This document shows, piece by piece, positions 19,109 through 28,808 of a DNA stretch of 42,116 bases (position 1 is the stretch's first letter; each line of letters begins with the position of its first letter). Source of the DNA: Okeania sp. SIO3B5 (GTDB lineage Bacteria > Cyanobacteriota > Cyanobacteriia > Cyanobacteriales > Microcoleaceae); the NCBI RefSeq assembly GCF_010692555.1, contig NZ_JAAHHG010000012.1, positions 23,696 to 65,811 on the forward strand. The letters run 5' to 3'. The notes beneath the pieces are model-generated. The model ran no database searches. It saw only the letters and a program-made list of their open reading frames with translations, and was not told the DNA's origin. The translations under genes were made by a program, and so were the position numbers.

Positions 19109-19644
19109 GGGTTTGCGTATGGAAAGTCTTTTTGCTCTTTGTAGGGAGTAGGGACCCACCCCTCGCCCCTCCCCCTCCCAGGACTATCCCTTATAAGGAA
19201 CTCCTCAGACACGAGGACACGGAGACGCACCAGACACGGGGACACGGAGAGAAGGGGAGCAGGGGAGAAGGGAGAAATAGTCATACTGTATAAGTGAAAC
19301 TACTTAATCTGCCAAAAATAATGTACTTTTAAATACATTTTCTATCTATAAAAAAGCTTTTAAAGTCTTGAACATAATTTGTCTATGCGTGTCAATTTTT
19401 ATGTTAAGAAAGATGTTTATAAAGCATAGCTTCCAGGAGGGGAAAAGGGAGTAGTTAGGAGTTAGAATAAATGGGGATTACAGATTCAGTTACCAAAACA
19501 ATAGTAAGAGTGATTTTTTTGCCATACCTAGCCGAAAATACTCACATGCATGAATTTTTTAGACCTAACTTCTTATACTTTTTCCAGATTTAAAAAGGCT
19601 AAAACCTTTACCTACCAATGTTTTTAGATTTAATCAGCAAGCCC
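19109..19644. repeat. MITE family 1, copy E (long form)
   Basis: The left end GGGTTTGCG and right end TCAGCAAGCCC are bounded by a 6-bp TAAATA duplication (19103-19108 and 19645-19650). At 536 bp it is more than twice the size of the other copies. The extra part holds GACACGGGGACACGG-type repeats and no coding frame, so it appears to have gained internal insertions. Confidence 0.7.
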
Positions 19645-20100
19645 TAAATAGAAATCTCTAATCATCAAAAATAAAATCAATTTTTGTACTCTTATTCATC
19701 AATTATTTCCACCTATTCTGTATGGATATACAACGTCCCTACCCCTTACTTTCTCTTTTGGAGGATATGCTTATATAGCTCCAAAATATATCCTATATAG
19801 AGTAAAGAAACTTTGGTTTAAAGGAAGAAGTTATATACTTCATTAAACTAAAATTACCTGTGACTATAGAATTATCATAAGAATTATCATCTCAACCTAA
19901 TCTGAAAAAAAGTTGTTTTAAAATGAGCTAATCAATAAAATTCTAGTTCTACCTAAATCAGGATTATTTTTGTATTTCAACAGCTTTAATTAAACCAATC
20001 TAACTCTTTCATTTTTAGTAAAATCTGACTTTTTGAAATTTATTTCGTTAACAGTAGAATTTATTTACTTAGATTTAGAAAGAATGCCCAAATTCTAGTT

Positions 20101-21267
20101 TTAGCGTACATCAATTCTCGCTAAATTTGCACCCTGGTAATAGTACAACAAAATCTGCTGGTAATTATATCCGTTTCGAGCTAAATTATAAGCTCCCCAT
20201 TGACTCATTCCGACAGCGTGACCAAAACCTTTTCCAGTAATTTTGAAACTGCTGGGAATTTGTTGGCCTTCATTTTTATTAGGACTAACTATAAATCTGG
20301 TACTTTTTAATCCCAGAGCTGCTGTAACATCCGTACCTTTAAGAGTTTTAACCCCTGCATCCCCTAAAACTTTGATAGTAATAACACTATTGTGAGGAGT
20401 AGTAGTCTGAGGTGTCATAGATATGATATTTCCTACACCTGATATTCGTTGTTTCAATTCTGCTTGAGTAAATGATTCTGTCCATTCATAAACTGGAGCA
20501 TCTTGATCGAAGTCGGGAACCGCGCGGAGATAAGGAAGTGGGTTTGACCAAACATCCTCTACATTTTCTGTGTGGCCTCCAGAGGAGGAATGGAATAAAG
20601 CTAAAATAATTTGACCATTGTAGGTAAGCACTTGACCTTTAGTGGCATCAACAGCAGCATAAGTACCTGGAGACTCTGTTTTAATTCCTTGGTATACTTG
20701 CCATAATTGGTCATTGCCTAAGTCGTAGAAATTATTACTATTTTCTTGACGCTTATTCAAAGCATAGGAGCGGGCCGCAACTGCTTGGGCTTTTAAAGCT
20801 GCTTGAGGCCAATTGCCATTCATTTCTGCTCCAATAACACTGTATAGGTATTGTTCTATATCAACGTAATTGATAGCTGTAATTCCTGATTTGCTAGGGA
20901 TAATGTGAGTACGTCCACGATACCAGCGATCGCCTATCCATACATAACCTTCTCCTTTGGGTTCGATCCACATTTGACCAGATACCCAGTTGGACAAAGC
21001 AACTTTTCCCGATCTTAATTCGGCGGCAAAGCCTTTGGTTGGCTGTAGTTCGCCAATAGCTCTACCAGCACCATCTCTTACTATAGCGCTTGTAGAACTA
21101 CCAACTTTAACTTCTTTTGCCCCTTCTTGAATGGCAATTCGCAGGACTAGAGAAGCTTGAGCAGGGGTGATCGCTAGTAACCAGAATAGAATGGATGTCC
21201 AAAAATAGTGTTTTAGTGGTTTAATGGAACGATTAATAACAGAAATAAATAGCAATCCAGAACTCAT
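20101..21267 (-). CDS. SpoIID/LytB domain protein, exported
   Basis: 388 residues. A hydrophobic N-terminal segment (about 20-38) ending in AQAS is a likely signal peptide, placing the protein in the periplasm or cell wall. The SpoIID core includes NYVDIEQYLYSVIGAEM, AVAARSYALNKR and GHSS-like/GGHTENVEDVW segments, and ends with GHAVGMSQWGAYNLA. The family contains peptidoglycan-remodelling lytic transglycosylases (Bacillus SpoIID) and amidase enhancers (LytB). Vegetative cyanobacterial members are presumed to act on septal or wall peptidoglycan; the substrate here is inferred. Confidence 0.9.
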   Translation of the reverse strand: MSSGLLFISVINRSIKPLKHYFWTSILFWLLAITPAQASLVLRIAIQEGAKEVKVGSSTSAIVRDGAGRAIGELQPTKGFAAELRSGKVALSNWVSGQMWIEPKGEGYVWIGDRWYRGRTHIIPSKSGITAINYVDIEQYLYSVIGAEMNGNWPQAALKAQAVAARSYALNKRQENSNNFYDLGNDQLWQVYQGIKTESPGTYAAVDATKGQVLTYNGQIILALFHSSSGGHTENVEDVWSNPLPYLRAVPDFDQDAPVYEWTESFTQAELKQRISGVGNIISMTPQTTTPHNSVITIKVLGDAGVKTLKGTDVTAALGLKSTRFIVSPNKNEGQQIPSSFKITGKGFGHAVGMSQWGAYNLARNGYNYQQILLYYYQGANLARIDVR

Positions 21268-21329
21268 CAGATTTTATATTTTATATTTTAGATTTTATAT
21301 TTAACTAAATGTAGGCAAAAGCCTTAACG

Positions 21330-21361
21330 AAGTCAGAAGTCAGAAGTCAGAAGTCAGAAGT
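21330..21361. repeat. Heptamer tandem array (AGTCAGA x4)
   Basis: Four head-to-tail AGTCAGA units in the divergent interval between the SpoIID-like gene and rnz. Confidence 0.9.
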
Positions 21362-21556
21362 CTGCCCACCCCTAACCCCTCCCAGGAGGGGAACTAGGGG
21401 ATTTGAGCAAACCTCCAAAAATATTGCGCCTTAAAAGGCAGGGTTTTCGACCCACATTATTTTGATAATAAATTTCACAGGGTAAAATTAAAGAATAATT
21501 ATCACTTGTGGATATAATTATCATATTTTTTGAGTTTACTGAGGAATTTTGAAGTT

Positions 21557-22501
21557 TTGCAGGTAACTTTTCTAGGAACTAGCTCTGGTGTCCCGACGCG
21601 ATCGCGTAATGTTTCAAGTGTTGCTTTACGCTTGCCTCAACGGGGTGAATTATGGTTGTTTGACTGTGGGGAAGGAACTCAACATCAGTTTCTCCGCAGT
21701 GAACTTAAGGTTAGTCAACTGACTCGTATTTTTATTACTCATATGCACGGCGACCATATTTTTGGTCTGATGGGGTTATTAGCTAGTTGTGGTTTGGGGG
21801 GAAATGTTAAAAGCATCGATATATATGGTCCCCCTGCTCTGGAGGATTACTTGCAAGGTTGTATTCGATATTCTCAAACTCGCTTGGCTTATCCTTTGAA
21901 GATTTATCAATCTAGACCTGGTGTAATTTATGAGGATGATGAATATGTTGTTAGCTGTGGTTATTTAAAACATCGGGTTCCTGCTGTTGGTTATCGGGTA
22001 ACGGAAAAAGACCGACCAGGACATTTTGATGTGGAAAAGGCTAAGGCTTTGGGTATTCCTCCTGGTCCTATATATGGCAAGTTAAAACGGGGTGAGTGGA
22101 TTACTTTATCTGATGGACGGAGAATTAGTGGGGCAGATTTATGTGGAACACCTCAGATTGGCCGGAAGTTTGTTTATTGTACTGATACTGTTTTTTGTGA
22201 TGGGGCGGTGGAACTGGCGCAGGATGCTGATTTACTTGTTCACGAGGCTACTTTTTCTCATCGGGATGCTGATATGGCTTTTCAAAGATTACATTCTACT
22301 TCGACTATGGCTGCACAGGTGGCTTTGGCCGCAGGTGCTAAACGTTTGATGATGACTCATTTTAGTCCTAGATATGCTCCTGGGAATCCGATTTTGTTGG
22401 ATGATTTGCTACAGGAGGCGCGGGCTATTTTCCCTAATACTGATATGGCTTATGATTTTTTGAGTTATGAAATTCCTAATCAGCGAGTTTTGCGGAATTA
22501 A
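21557..22501 (+). CDS. rnz: Ribonuclease Z (tRNA 3'-endonuclease)
   Basis: 314 residues from the TTG at 21557. An earlier in-frame TTG at 21530 lacks a ribosome binding site. The chosen start gives the usual [13 protein letters not shown] beginning and has GAGG 12 nt upstream. The metallo-beta-lactamase motif HMHGDH is at 62-67, with further metal ligands in YCTDT and MMTHFS. It cleaves pre-tRNA 3' extensions, needed where CCA is not encoded, as in both tRNAs here. Length and motifs are complete. A near-copy of its last codons occurs at 24102-24139. Confidence 0.95.
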   Translation: MQVTFLGTSSGVPTRSRNVSSVALRLPQRGELWLFDCGEGTQHQFLRSELKVSQLTRIFITHMHGDHIFGLMGLLASCGLGGNVKSIDIYGPPALEDYLQGCIRYSQTRLAYPLKIYQSRPGVIYEDDEYVVSCGYLKHRVPAVGYRVTEKDRPGHFDVEKAKALGIPPGPIYGKLKRGEWITLSDGRRISGADLCGTPQIGRKFVYCTDTVFCDGAVELAQDADLLVHEATFSHRDADMAFQRLHSTSTMAAQVALAAGAKRLMMTHFSPRYAPGNPILLDDLLQEARAIFPNTDMAYDFLSYEIPNQRVLRN

Positions 22502-22719
22502 TTCTTCAAACTTTGGTGTTTATGTAGTGAATCTGACCTTAAAAAGCTAATTCAAAGTTAAAACAACTTTTCATTTTAGCTTTCACATAGCATAGAGTGC
22601 ATCAGTTTTCTCTATCATAGTCCCTAGTTAGACCTATCCAAAAAAACTACCAAACCCTTATGTAGTTGTCCCCAAATTGTTGTTTTTGGATATGTCTATA
22701 GTTTCAGGAGAAAAATTCA

Positions 22720-23334
22720 ATGAAAATAAACTTTTTGGTCCGCAGATTTAGGGTTCTGCTGATTACGGTTGTATCTTTTGCTTTGGTTTTATCCTTAGCG
22801 CAGCTATCAAATGCAGCATTTCCTGATGTAGATATCGATTTTCTCTACAAACCCAAGCCCATGCCAGTCGCTATAGTGCCCGATATTAGAGATATTGAGC
22901 AAGCATATCAGGCAATTAGTGATATTCCTGGTAGCAGACAAATGAGGGTTCCAATCCCAAGTGAAAATCCTAGAGAAAGAATTTTTGCTGAGGGAACTGT
23001 TAATCGACGAACAAACCGGGCGAATCCAATTACTGTTGAAAATTCAAGGGATATGTTTAGGCGAGAGGTAGCTCTTCGGATGAGGAGGGGCACTCAAAGA
23101 AGCTTGAATACTTTAGACCAATCTACATTAGTTGCCAGCATGGATTTATCAAATATTGCTCAGTACGAACGCTGTGTTTATGTTGATTCTTATGGAAAAG
23201 TACATGATAAATGCGTTGTTGATTTAGTAATTCGTGACGCAGTGTCTAATCAAAGATGGATTTTACCTAATGTTTTAATAGATAAGTTTTGCGTATATGT
23301 AATGAAGGCATCTATAAAAAAAACTTGGTTCTAA
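22720..23334 (+). CDS. Secreted protein of unknown function
   Basis: 204 residues. A clear signal peptide (basic MKINFLVRRFR, hydrophobic core about 12-27, cleavage likely after SNA) is preceded by a strong CAGGAG 8 nt before the ATG. The mature part is rich in Arg and Pro. Its C-terminal third has three cysteines (ERCVYVD, DKCVVD, DKFCVYV) that could form disulfides after export. I recognise no family. It may end early, since the last residues (KASIKKTWF) look unlike the preceding domain. Confidence 0.65.
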   Translation: MKINFLVRRFRVLLITVVSFALVLSLAQLSNAAFPDVDIDFLYKPKPMPVAIVPDIRDIEQAYQAISDIPGSRQMRVPIPSENPRERIFAEGTVNRRTNRANPITVENSRDMFRREVALRMRRGTQRSLNTLDQSTLVASMDLSNIAQYERCVYVDSYGKVHDKCVVDLVIRDAVSNQRWILPNVLIDKFCVYVMKASIKKTWF

Positions 23335-23644
23335 CAATCAAATCTTTCAACTTTGGATGATGTTATATTTCAAGTCTAGCTAGTTTAAATACAACATATT
23401 TAAGACAAATGATGTACAAGACGTGAATAGTAAAAATCTTGTATTGCAGGCATCTTGCCCGTTAAATGTTTATCTTATAGCAGCGGGAAGTGCTGTATAA
23501 ATTATCCAAACTTTTGTGTTATCCACTAAACCTCTCTAAAAATGAAAATCAGGTTGAAAACCTTATAAAGTCAAGACAAAAATTGAGTTTTTGGAGAGGT
23601 CTATTAGGTTTAAATAATCTTTCCTTTTATAACAATGTAAAGTA
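23335..23644. other. Intergenic
   Basis: Holds a GGCATCTTGCCCGTT half of the palindrome seen at 19025 and 35458. Otherwise AT-rich with no feature. Confidence 0.5.
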
Positions 23645-24106
23645 ATGAGAGAAGAAAACAATAAAGTTCATTGGCTTGTCTCGATTGTTGTTACCATTAT
23701 TGCAGCTTCTATTTCAGGAATCTTTAGTCCTTTTTTAGAAAAGCACTTAGCAGAAGACCATACCCCTGATATAAGTCCTGAGCCAATTCCTTCAAGTCAA
23801 CCTAATCCTCCTCAAAGCAGCATAGTAGTCCAAGAATATTCAGATGGTAGTAGATATGAAGGTGAAGTAAAAAACGGATTGCGTGATGGGAGAGGCGAAT
23901 ATTTTGCCCTAAATGGAGATAGATATGTAGGAGAATGGCTTAATGATAGGCGCCACGGTGTAGGGTCGTACATTTGGTTAAATGGAGACATTTATAGGGG
24001 TGAATGGCGTAATAACCTTAAACACGGAAGAGGTGAGTTTATTGGACACGATGGTCTCCAAAAGAAAGGAATTTGGGAAAACGACAGGCTAATTCGTGAA
24101 GACTGA
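23645..24106 (+). CDS. MORN-repeat membrane-anchored protein
   Basis: 153 residues. The N-terminal hydrophobic segment (about 10-29) is a membrane anchor or uncleaved signal. A Pro/Ser-rich linker (45-62) leads to three consecutive MORN repeats (YEGEVKNGLRDGRGEY, YVGEWLNDRRHGVGSY, YRGEWRNNLKHGRGEF) and a degenerate fourth. MORN repeats usually mediate lipid or protein contacts. The TGA stop lies inside a sequence near-identical to the end of rnz (24102-24139), so the true C-terminus may have been replaced. Confidence 0.8.
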   Translation: MREENNKVHWLVSIVVTIIAASISGIFSPFLEKHLAEDHTPDISPEPIPSSQPNPPQSSIVVQEYSDGSRYEGEVKNGLRDGRGEYFALNGDRYVGEWLNDRRHGVGSYIWLNGDIYRGEWRNNLKHGRGEFIGHDGLQKKGIWENDRLIRED

Positions 24107-24139
24107 TATGGCTTATGATTTTCTAAGTTATGAAATTCT
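24102..24139 (+). repeat. Duplicated fragment of the rnz 3' end
   Basis: ACTGATATGGCTTATGATTT and the following bases match rnz (22439-22476) over about 38 nt with two differences. In rnz they encode [11 protein letters not shown]. Here they start inside the last codons of the MORN gene and supply its stop in another frame. Confidence 0.75.
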
Positions 24140-24417
24140 AGATTTGACGAAGTTTCTCGATTAGGGGTGAATAGTAAATCTTAGGGAATATTCATTCTGT
24201 GAAGCACCCCAGGCAAATAAACTTAGAAGTAGCTTTTGTTTTGTTTGGTTTAAGGTTTGAAGATTTTTTTTGATGGCCCAGTTCGATTGACATTTATCAA
24301 AATAATTGTGTCGCGCAACCTCCCCTTTTAAGGCCAAATATTTTTGGAGCGAAGCTCAAACCCCATTACAAAAATAACTTCTGACTTCTGACTTCTAACT
24401 TCTAACTTCGTTAAGAA

Positions 24418-24501
24418 TGGGGGTGGTGGGACTTGAACCCACACGACTGTTAAGGTCAACGGATTTTAAGTCCGTAGCGTCTACCATTCCGCCACACCCC
24501 C
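24418..24501 (-). tRNA. tRNA-Leu(TAA), intron-less
   Basis: Class II tRNA of 84 nt. Acceptor GGGGGTG pairs with CACCCCC, discriminator A at 24418. Anticodon stem ACGGA/TCCGT with loop CTTAAAA (anticodon TAA), a long variable arm (TGACCTTAACAGTC), and T-loop TTCAAGT. The anticodon loop is uninterrupted: the group I intron found at this tRNA in many cyanobacteria and plastids is absent. CCA is not encoded. Confidence 0.95.
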
Positions 24502-24758
24502 GTTTTTGTGTCGAGTGTTGAACTAACTGCATTTGCATAACAAAGCTCATTCCTTTATATAATCACAATGTTCAAATTTTTGCAAGTCTTTTGAAAAAAA
24601 AATTTGAAATTTCTTGTAAACCTAAAAGTAGAGAGTGAGAGTTAGCCCTTGATTAAAATCAAGGGTCGCCCTTCTGCTATGGGTTTTAACCCGTCATTAT
24701 TATTAACTAAGAAATACCAAATTTTGTGTTAAGATAAAAATCAAGGAGGTGATGCAAA

Positions 24759-25670
24759 TTGTACGGATGTCAACAACATTTAATTAATGAATCCCCTGAG
24801 GTAATAGCATTTCTTGAATATATCTGTTCAGAAGCTAATAAGTTAACGAATTGTGGGATTTATTATTGCCGTCAAATGCTATTTAAAGCCGGAATATTTT
24901 TAACAAGAGGTGAACTAGACAAGGAGTTAAAAAGCAACATTCACTTCAAAGCAATGCGTTCAGCTTGCGCTCAACAAATATTGCATGGTGTGATTGAGTC
25001 TTTTAATTCCTACAAGGAGTTATTAAAGCTATACAAACAGGAAAAATTACACTTTAGGCCCAAGCCACCATCCTATCGGAAAAAAGGTGGGATGGCAGTC
25101 GTAAGTTATCCGGCTCGATGGGTCAAATTAATTGATGGGGATTTAAAATTCACTTTAGGAAATCAGGTCAAAGCATGGTTTGGGATTGACCATTTTCTTT
25201 TACCCATGCCTTCAAATCTCGAATTTAACTCAATCAAAGAATACCGAATTCTTCCTCGAAATGGATTTTTCTATATTGAGTTTGTTTATCAACAAAAAGA
25301 GGCAAAAAAAGTTGAAGCGAAGGGAAATGTGTTGGGAATTGACCCCGGATTAAATAATTGGATAACGGGGGTATCTAACACCGGAAAATCATTCATTATT
25401 GACGGAAAAAAGGTTAAGTCTCAGAACCAGTGGTATAACAAAAAAATTGCCAAAATCAAGACAGGAAAACCCCAAGGATACTGGGATGAAGAACTGGCAG
25501 AGTTAACGGAAAAGCGTAACCGTCAAATGAGAGACAACATCAATAAAGCCGCAAGGTTTATGATTAATTGGTGTCTGGCTAATGATGTTAGTAATATTGT
25601 CTTTGGTTGGAATCAATTTAATAAAGACGGGATTAACATTGGGAAAAAGAACAACCAAGAATTAGTTAAA
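24759..25670 (+). pseudogene. tnpB, 3'-truncated (MYGCQQ-type)
   Basis: Starts at TTG with AAGGAGG 8 nt upstream; the product begins MYGCQQHLI, typical of one cyanobacterial TnpB subgroup. About 304 genuine residues follow, including the first RuvC aspartate D195 (GIDPGLNNW) and KKNNQELVKL. From about 25667 the frame runs into sequence that is antisense to the VCBS gene, so the rest of RuvC and the zinc finger are missing. The open frame continues artefactually to 25913. The nuclease cannot be active. Confidence 0.85.
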
Positions 25671-27547
25671 CTCACATCTTTGCTACTGGAATCCTCAAAG
25701 ACTTGCTCAGAATCAGTGAATTTGCCCTTACCATCGTTTAACCAAACTTTATTGGGCTGCTTATTATCATTAGTAACAAAAGCATCCATGTCGCCATCTC
25801 CATCTACATCTCCTAAACTTACAGCTGAACTAAAGTCCTTCTCAAAATCGTCTTGCTCAGATTCAGTGAAATTGCCGCTACCGTCGTTTAACAAAACTTG
25901 GTTTATACGTTGATTAGCAACAAAAGCATCAATGTCACTATCTCCATCCACATCTCCTAAACTTACACCATAGCTATTGGAATTTCCCAAATTTTGCTGT
26001 GAGTCAGTGAAATTGCCACTACCATCATTTAACCAAACTTTATTGTCCTCCATTTGATTAGCAACAAAAGCATCAATGTCACCGTCTCCATCCACATCTC
26101 CTAAACTCACATCTTTACTATAAGTATCCCCAAAATCTTTTTGCTCAGAATCAGTGAAATTGCCTCTACCATCGTTTAACCAAACTTTGTTAGGGACTTT
26201 ATAATTAGCAGTAAAAGCATCAATGTCACCATCTCCATCCACATCTCCTAAACTTACACCAAAGCTCCAGAAATCCCCCAAAGCTTGCCCGGAGTCAGTG
26301 AACTCAACAATAATCGGAGTAACATTGTCATAAAGGTTGATATACTGCTCTAGATTGTTTAACCAAACTTTGTTTTCACCACGATTAGCAACAAAAGCAT
26401 CCCTGTCGCCATCTCCATCCACATCTGCTAAACTTATACCAAAGCTATAGGAATTCCCCAAAGCTTGCTGTGAGTCAATAAAATTGCCACTACCATCATT
26501 TAACCAAACTTTATTGGGCTGATTCTGATTAGCAACAGAAGCATCAATGTCGCCATCTCCATCCACATCTGCTAAACTTACATACCAGCTACTAGAATCC
26601 CCTAAATCTTGCTGTGAGTCAGTAAAATTGCCACTACCATCATTTAACCAAACTTTATTGGGCTGATTGTAATTAGCAACAAAAGCATCCGTGTCGCCAT
26701 CTCCATCCACATCTACTAAACTTACATCTCTGCTTTTAGAATTCCCCAAGGCTTGCTGTGAGTCAGTGAAATTGCCACTACCATCATTTAACCAAACTTT
26801 ATTAGGAGCGTTAGAACTAAATTTGGAATTAGCAACAAAAGCATCAATGTCACCATCTCCATCCACATCTGCCAAACTTACACGATAGCTACTGGTATTC
26901 CCAAAGGCTTGCTGTGAGTCAGTGAAATTGCCAGTACCATCATTTAACCAAACTTTATTGGACTGATTGTTATAATTAACAACAAAAGCATCAATGTCGC
27001 TATCTCCATCCACATCTGCTAAACTTACACCCCAGCTATTGGAATTTCCCAAATTTTGCTGTGAGTCAGTGAATTTACCACTACCATCATTTAACCAAAC
27101 TTTGTCAGGCTGATTGTAATTAGCAACAAAAGCATCCGTGTCGCCATCTCCATCTACATCTGCTAAACTCACAAAATTGCTCTTGGAATCCCCCAAATCT
27201 TGGTTAGAGTCAGTGAAATTGCCGCTACCATCATTTAACCAAACTTTATTAGGCTCACCATAATTAGCAACAAAAGCATCCGTGTCGCCATCTCCATCTA
27301 CATCTGCTAAACTTACATTCCGACTTTCGGAATTACCTAAAGCTTGGCCAGAGTCAGTAAACTCAATAGTTGAAGTAGCATTGACTGTTTGTATGGGCAT
27401 AACAAACATTCCAACTGCTATTACCACTGCCAGCACAACCCGAAAGCATTTACCCAAAGTTTGTTTCAGTCGTGGCGAAGGATTAAATTCATCCTCTATT
27501 CTTGTTTGGGCTACATTTGTTTTCTGTACCCATCTTGAATGCATCAT
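25667..27547 (-). CDS. VCBS/FG-GAP repeat protein, 3'-truncated
   Basis: The N-terminal segment (about 1-58) has a hydrophobic export or anchor stretch (VVLAVVIAVGMFVMPIQ). Seven repeats of about 48 residues follow, each TDSxQxLGxSxSxxVSLADVDGDGDxDAFVANxxxxNKVWLNDGSGNF-like in pattern, with a calcium-binding DVDGDGD loop. The seventh ends WLNNLEQ as final repeats do. After a linker (NLYDNVTPII) a second set runs for four repeats and stops within the fifth at DVSL. Beyond 25667 the frame reads antisense tnpB to a stop at 25613. Predicted: one complete exported beta-propeller and a broken one. Confidence 0.88.
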
Positions 27548-27789
27548 GATAGAAATTATTCTCCTTTACTTTTTTTCTCTATCGCTAGGTAAAGTAAACC
27601 AAAAGTTCTATCGAGCTGCCAAATTTAATAATTTGTTTATAAATCAAAAGGTAATTTGTCTCATAACTCAGTTTTCTCCTGATTCTTTAAAACCTACTTT
27701 ATTTCTACTTAAATTAATTAATTAAATGACAGATACTAGAATATCATTTTAGCTTCTAGATATCATAAATAATTTTAGGTTAACATGAC
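27548..27789. promoter_or_regulatory. Leader of first VCBS gene, shared with its paralogues
   Basis: Read on the minus strand, about 50 nt before the start (27548-27600) resemble 31070-31125 and 33484-33535: a GTTTACC-like block, an A-rich tract, then GGAGAAATTTCTATC before ATG, with GGAG as ribosome binding site. The three VCBS genes thus share their 5' leader. The rest of the interval holds the end of a 240-bp duplicated segment. Confidence 0.45.
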
Positions 27790-27960
27790 CTATGAGAATG
27801 AATTCAGATTATTTTTAACACTTTCTAGTAAAAGTTGATATAAAAAATGAGGTGTCTTTTGATTAGCTAATTCCAGACTATTTTGATAAAGTTTACAAGC
27901 AGATTCATCATTAATAATTCGATAGTGAATAATTTTTGTCCATTCTGGTGCAGCGTTCAT
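27729..27960. repeat. Direct repeat (copy 1) covering the Imm30-like 3' end
   Basis: About 230 bp, nearly identical to 29036-29268, from TGACAGATA through GGTGCAGCGTTCAT. Copy 1 is the 3' part of the intact gene; copy 2 is a stranded fragment. Confidence 0.85.
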
Positions 27961-28203
27961 TAATTGAGGAATAACTTCAATAAAAGCTTGTATTTGTTTT
28001 TGTAGATCGAAATCTTCTAAAAAATGAACTAAACTAAACATAATTTCAGGATATTCACAATTATCATCCAAGATAAGATGTAAGTCTTTTAAATTTTCAT
28101 CATTAGGGTGTTTAGCAATTTTTTCTAAAGTTTCCTCAAATATCTTGATTTCTTGAGGTGTTTTCATTAAACGATTTTCTTGTAAGGTTTTTATTAAATT
28201 CAT
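27790..28203 (-). CDS. Imm30-like immunity protein
   Basis: 137 residues, helical. ILDDNCEYPEIMFSLVHFLE followed by P.L...APEWTKIIHYRIIND matches the pattern I associate with immunity protein 30 of polymorphic-toxin loci; this is family recall, not a search. Start: ATG at 28203 with AAAGGAG 10 nt upstream. It lies 53 nt after the HigA-like gene on the same strand. No matching toxin is visible in the window. The last 61 codons are duplicated at 29083-29268. Confidence 0.65.
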   Translation of the reverse strand: MNLIKTLQENRLMKTPQEIKIFEETLEKIAKHPNDENLKDLHLILDDNCEYPEIMFSLVHFLEDFDLQKQIQAFIEVIPQLMNAAPEWTKIIHYRIINDESACKLYQNSLELANQKTPHFLYQLLLESVKNNLNSFS

Positions 28204-28256
28204 AAGTTTATGACTCCTTTCTCAAAAAAGGTTAGCCAAAAGAAAAATCCTACCTA

Positions 28257-28622
28257 CTACATATCTGTAAATAAAGAAGGAGAAATATGGAAAAAATTAC
28301 CCAGCTCTTGAATTTGATTTTCTGAAAGTTTGTAACTTCCATTTAATACTTCTAAAACAATAGATTCATTGCCCAAAATAGGAATTAAATCTTGAGGAGA
28401 AAGCTGAGATTCTTCTAATAAAGCTTTCAGAAGTTCAGCACCACGAAGAGTAGGAATTGGTTCGTGTTTTTCTTCATATTCATAGACTAACATTCCTAAT
28501 ATTTTTAGATAATCGCGGTCGTCTTTTGTGAGGGAACCTTTGTCTAAAATAGAATTAATCCGATTTTGAGTAGCTATTAATTCAGCTTCGTTAGTTATAG
28601 GGCGAGGGGGGAATGTGTTCAT
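28257..28622 (-). CDS. HigA-like antitoxin / HTH protein without toxin
   Basis: 121 residues. The N-terminal half has the YEYEEKHEPIP signature of HigA-type antitoxins. The C-terminal half is an XRE-like HTH (LSPQDLIPILGNESIVLEVLNG, then FFHISPSLF). HigA usually follows a HigB RNase gene, but no HigB frame precedes it. The start abuts a GGATAAT heptamer array (28624-28655). It is either an orphan antitoxin or an addiction relic. Confidence 0.85.
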   Translation of the reverse strand: MNTFPPRPITNEAELIATQNRINSILDKGSLTKDDRDYLKILGMLVYEYEEKHEPIPTLRGAELLKALLEESQLSPQDLIPILGNESIVLEVLNGSYKLSENQIQELGNFFHISPSLFTDM

Positions 28623-28623
28623 T

Positions 28624-28655
28624 AATGGATAATGGATAATGGATAATTGATAATT
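28624..28655. repeat. Heptamer tandem array (ATGGATA x3 and variants)
   Basis: 7-nt units directly upstream of the HigA-like start codon, occupying the position of its ribosome binding site. Confidence 0.8.
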
Positions 28656-28772
28656 ACCTCATGAAACAGCAACCAGAAGATGATAACCACGAGTATGATG
28701 AAATTATTAATTAATTGCTTGATTTTACTAATACCCAAAATCCCATCAAATTTTGCGGAAAAATACACAATG

Positions 28773-28805
28773 TTTGTTGCTTTATTTCCTGCACAGGAGA
28801 GATAA
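28773..28805 (+). pseudogene. DUF6883 remnant (last 10 codons)
   Basis: The frame reads FVALFPAQER then TAA, matching the last residues of the longer DUF6883 relic at 29354-29671 (FVTLFPAQER). Everything upstream is lost. It sits 3 nt before the first DUF4926-like gene, as in the second cassette. Confidence 0.65.
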
Positions 28806-28808
28806 AAA

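Larger units (their letters stand above)
18515..20100. other. Long intergenic stretch of repeats
   Basis: Contains a CAGTTAT heptamer array (18715-18768), a palindromic CCTCTGGCTGTTTGCGC...AGCCAGAGG unit (18769-18808), a GCGGGCAAGATGCCCGC palindrome (19025-19041), and a long family-1 MITE (19109-19644). No coding frame is credible; those present run through the repeats. Confidence 0.6.

Noticed and set aside
21530-21556. Earlier TTG start for rnz
   Set aside because: It lacks a ribosome binding site, and the family begins at [14 protein letters not shown] supports the TTG at 21557.
22092-22349. Frame inside rnz in another phase
   Set aside because: Shadow of a well-conserved gene.
25613-25666. 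Apparent C-terminal 18 residues of the first VCBS protein and the extended C-terminus of the truncated tnpB
   Set aside because: Each is read-through into the antisense of the other gene after the junction, not real protein sequence of either family.
28661-28714. 17-codon ATG frame (KQQPEDDNHEYDE...) before DUF4926 copy 1
   Set aside because: Too short, no ribosome binding site and no recognised family; possibly the tail of a lost gene.
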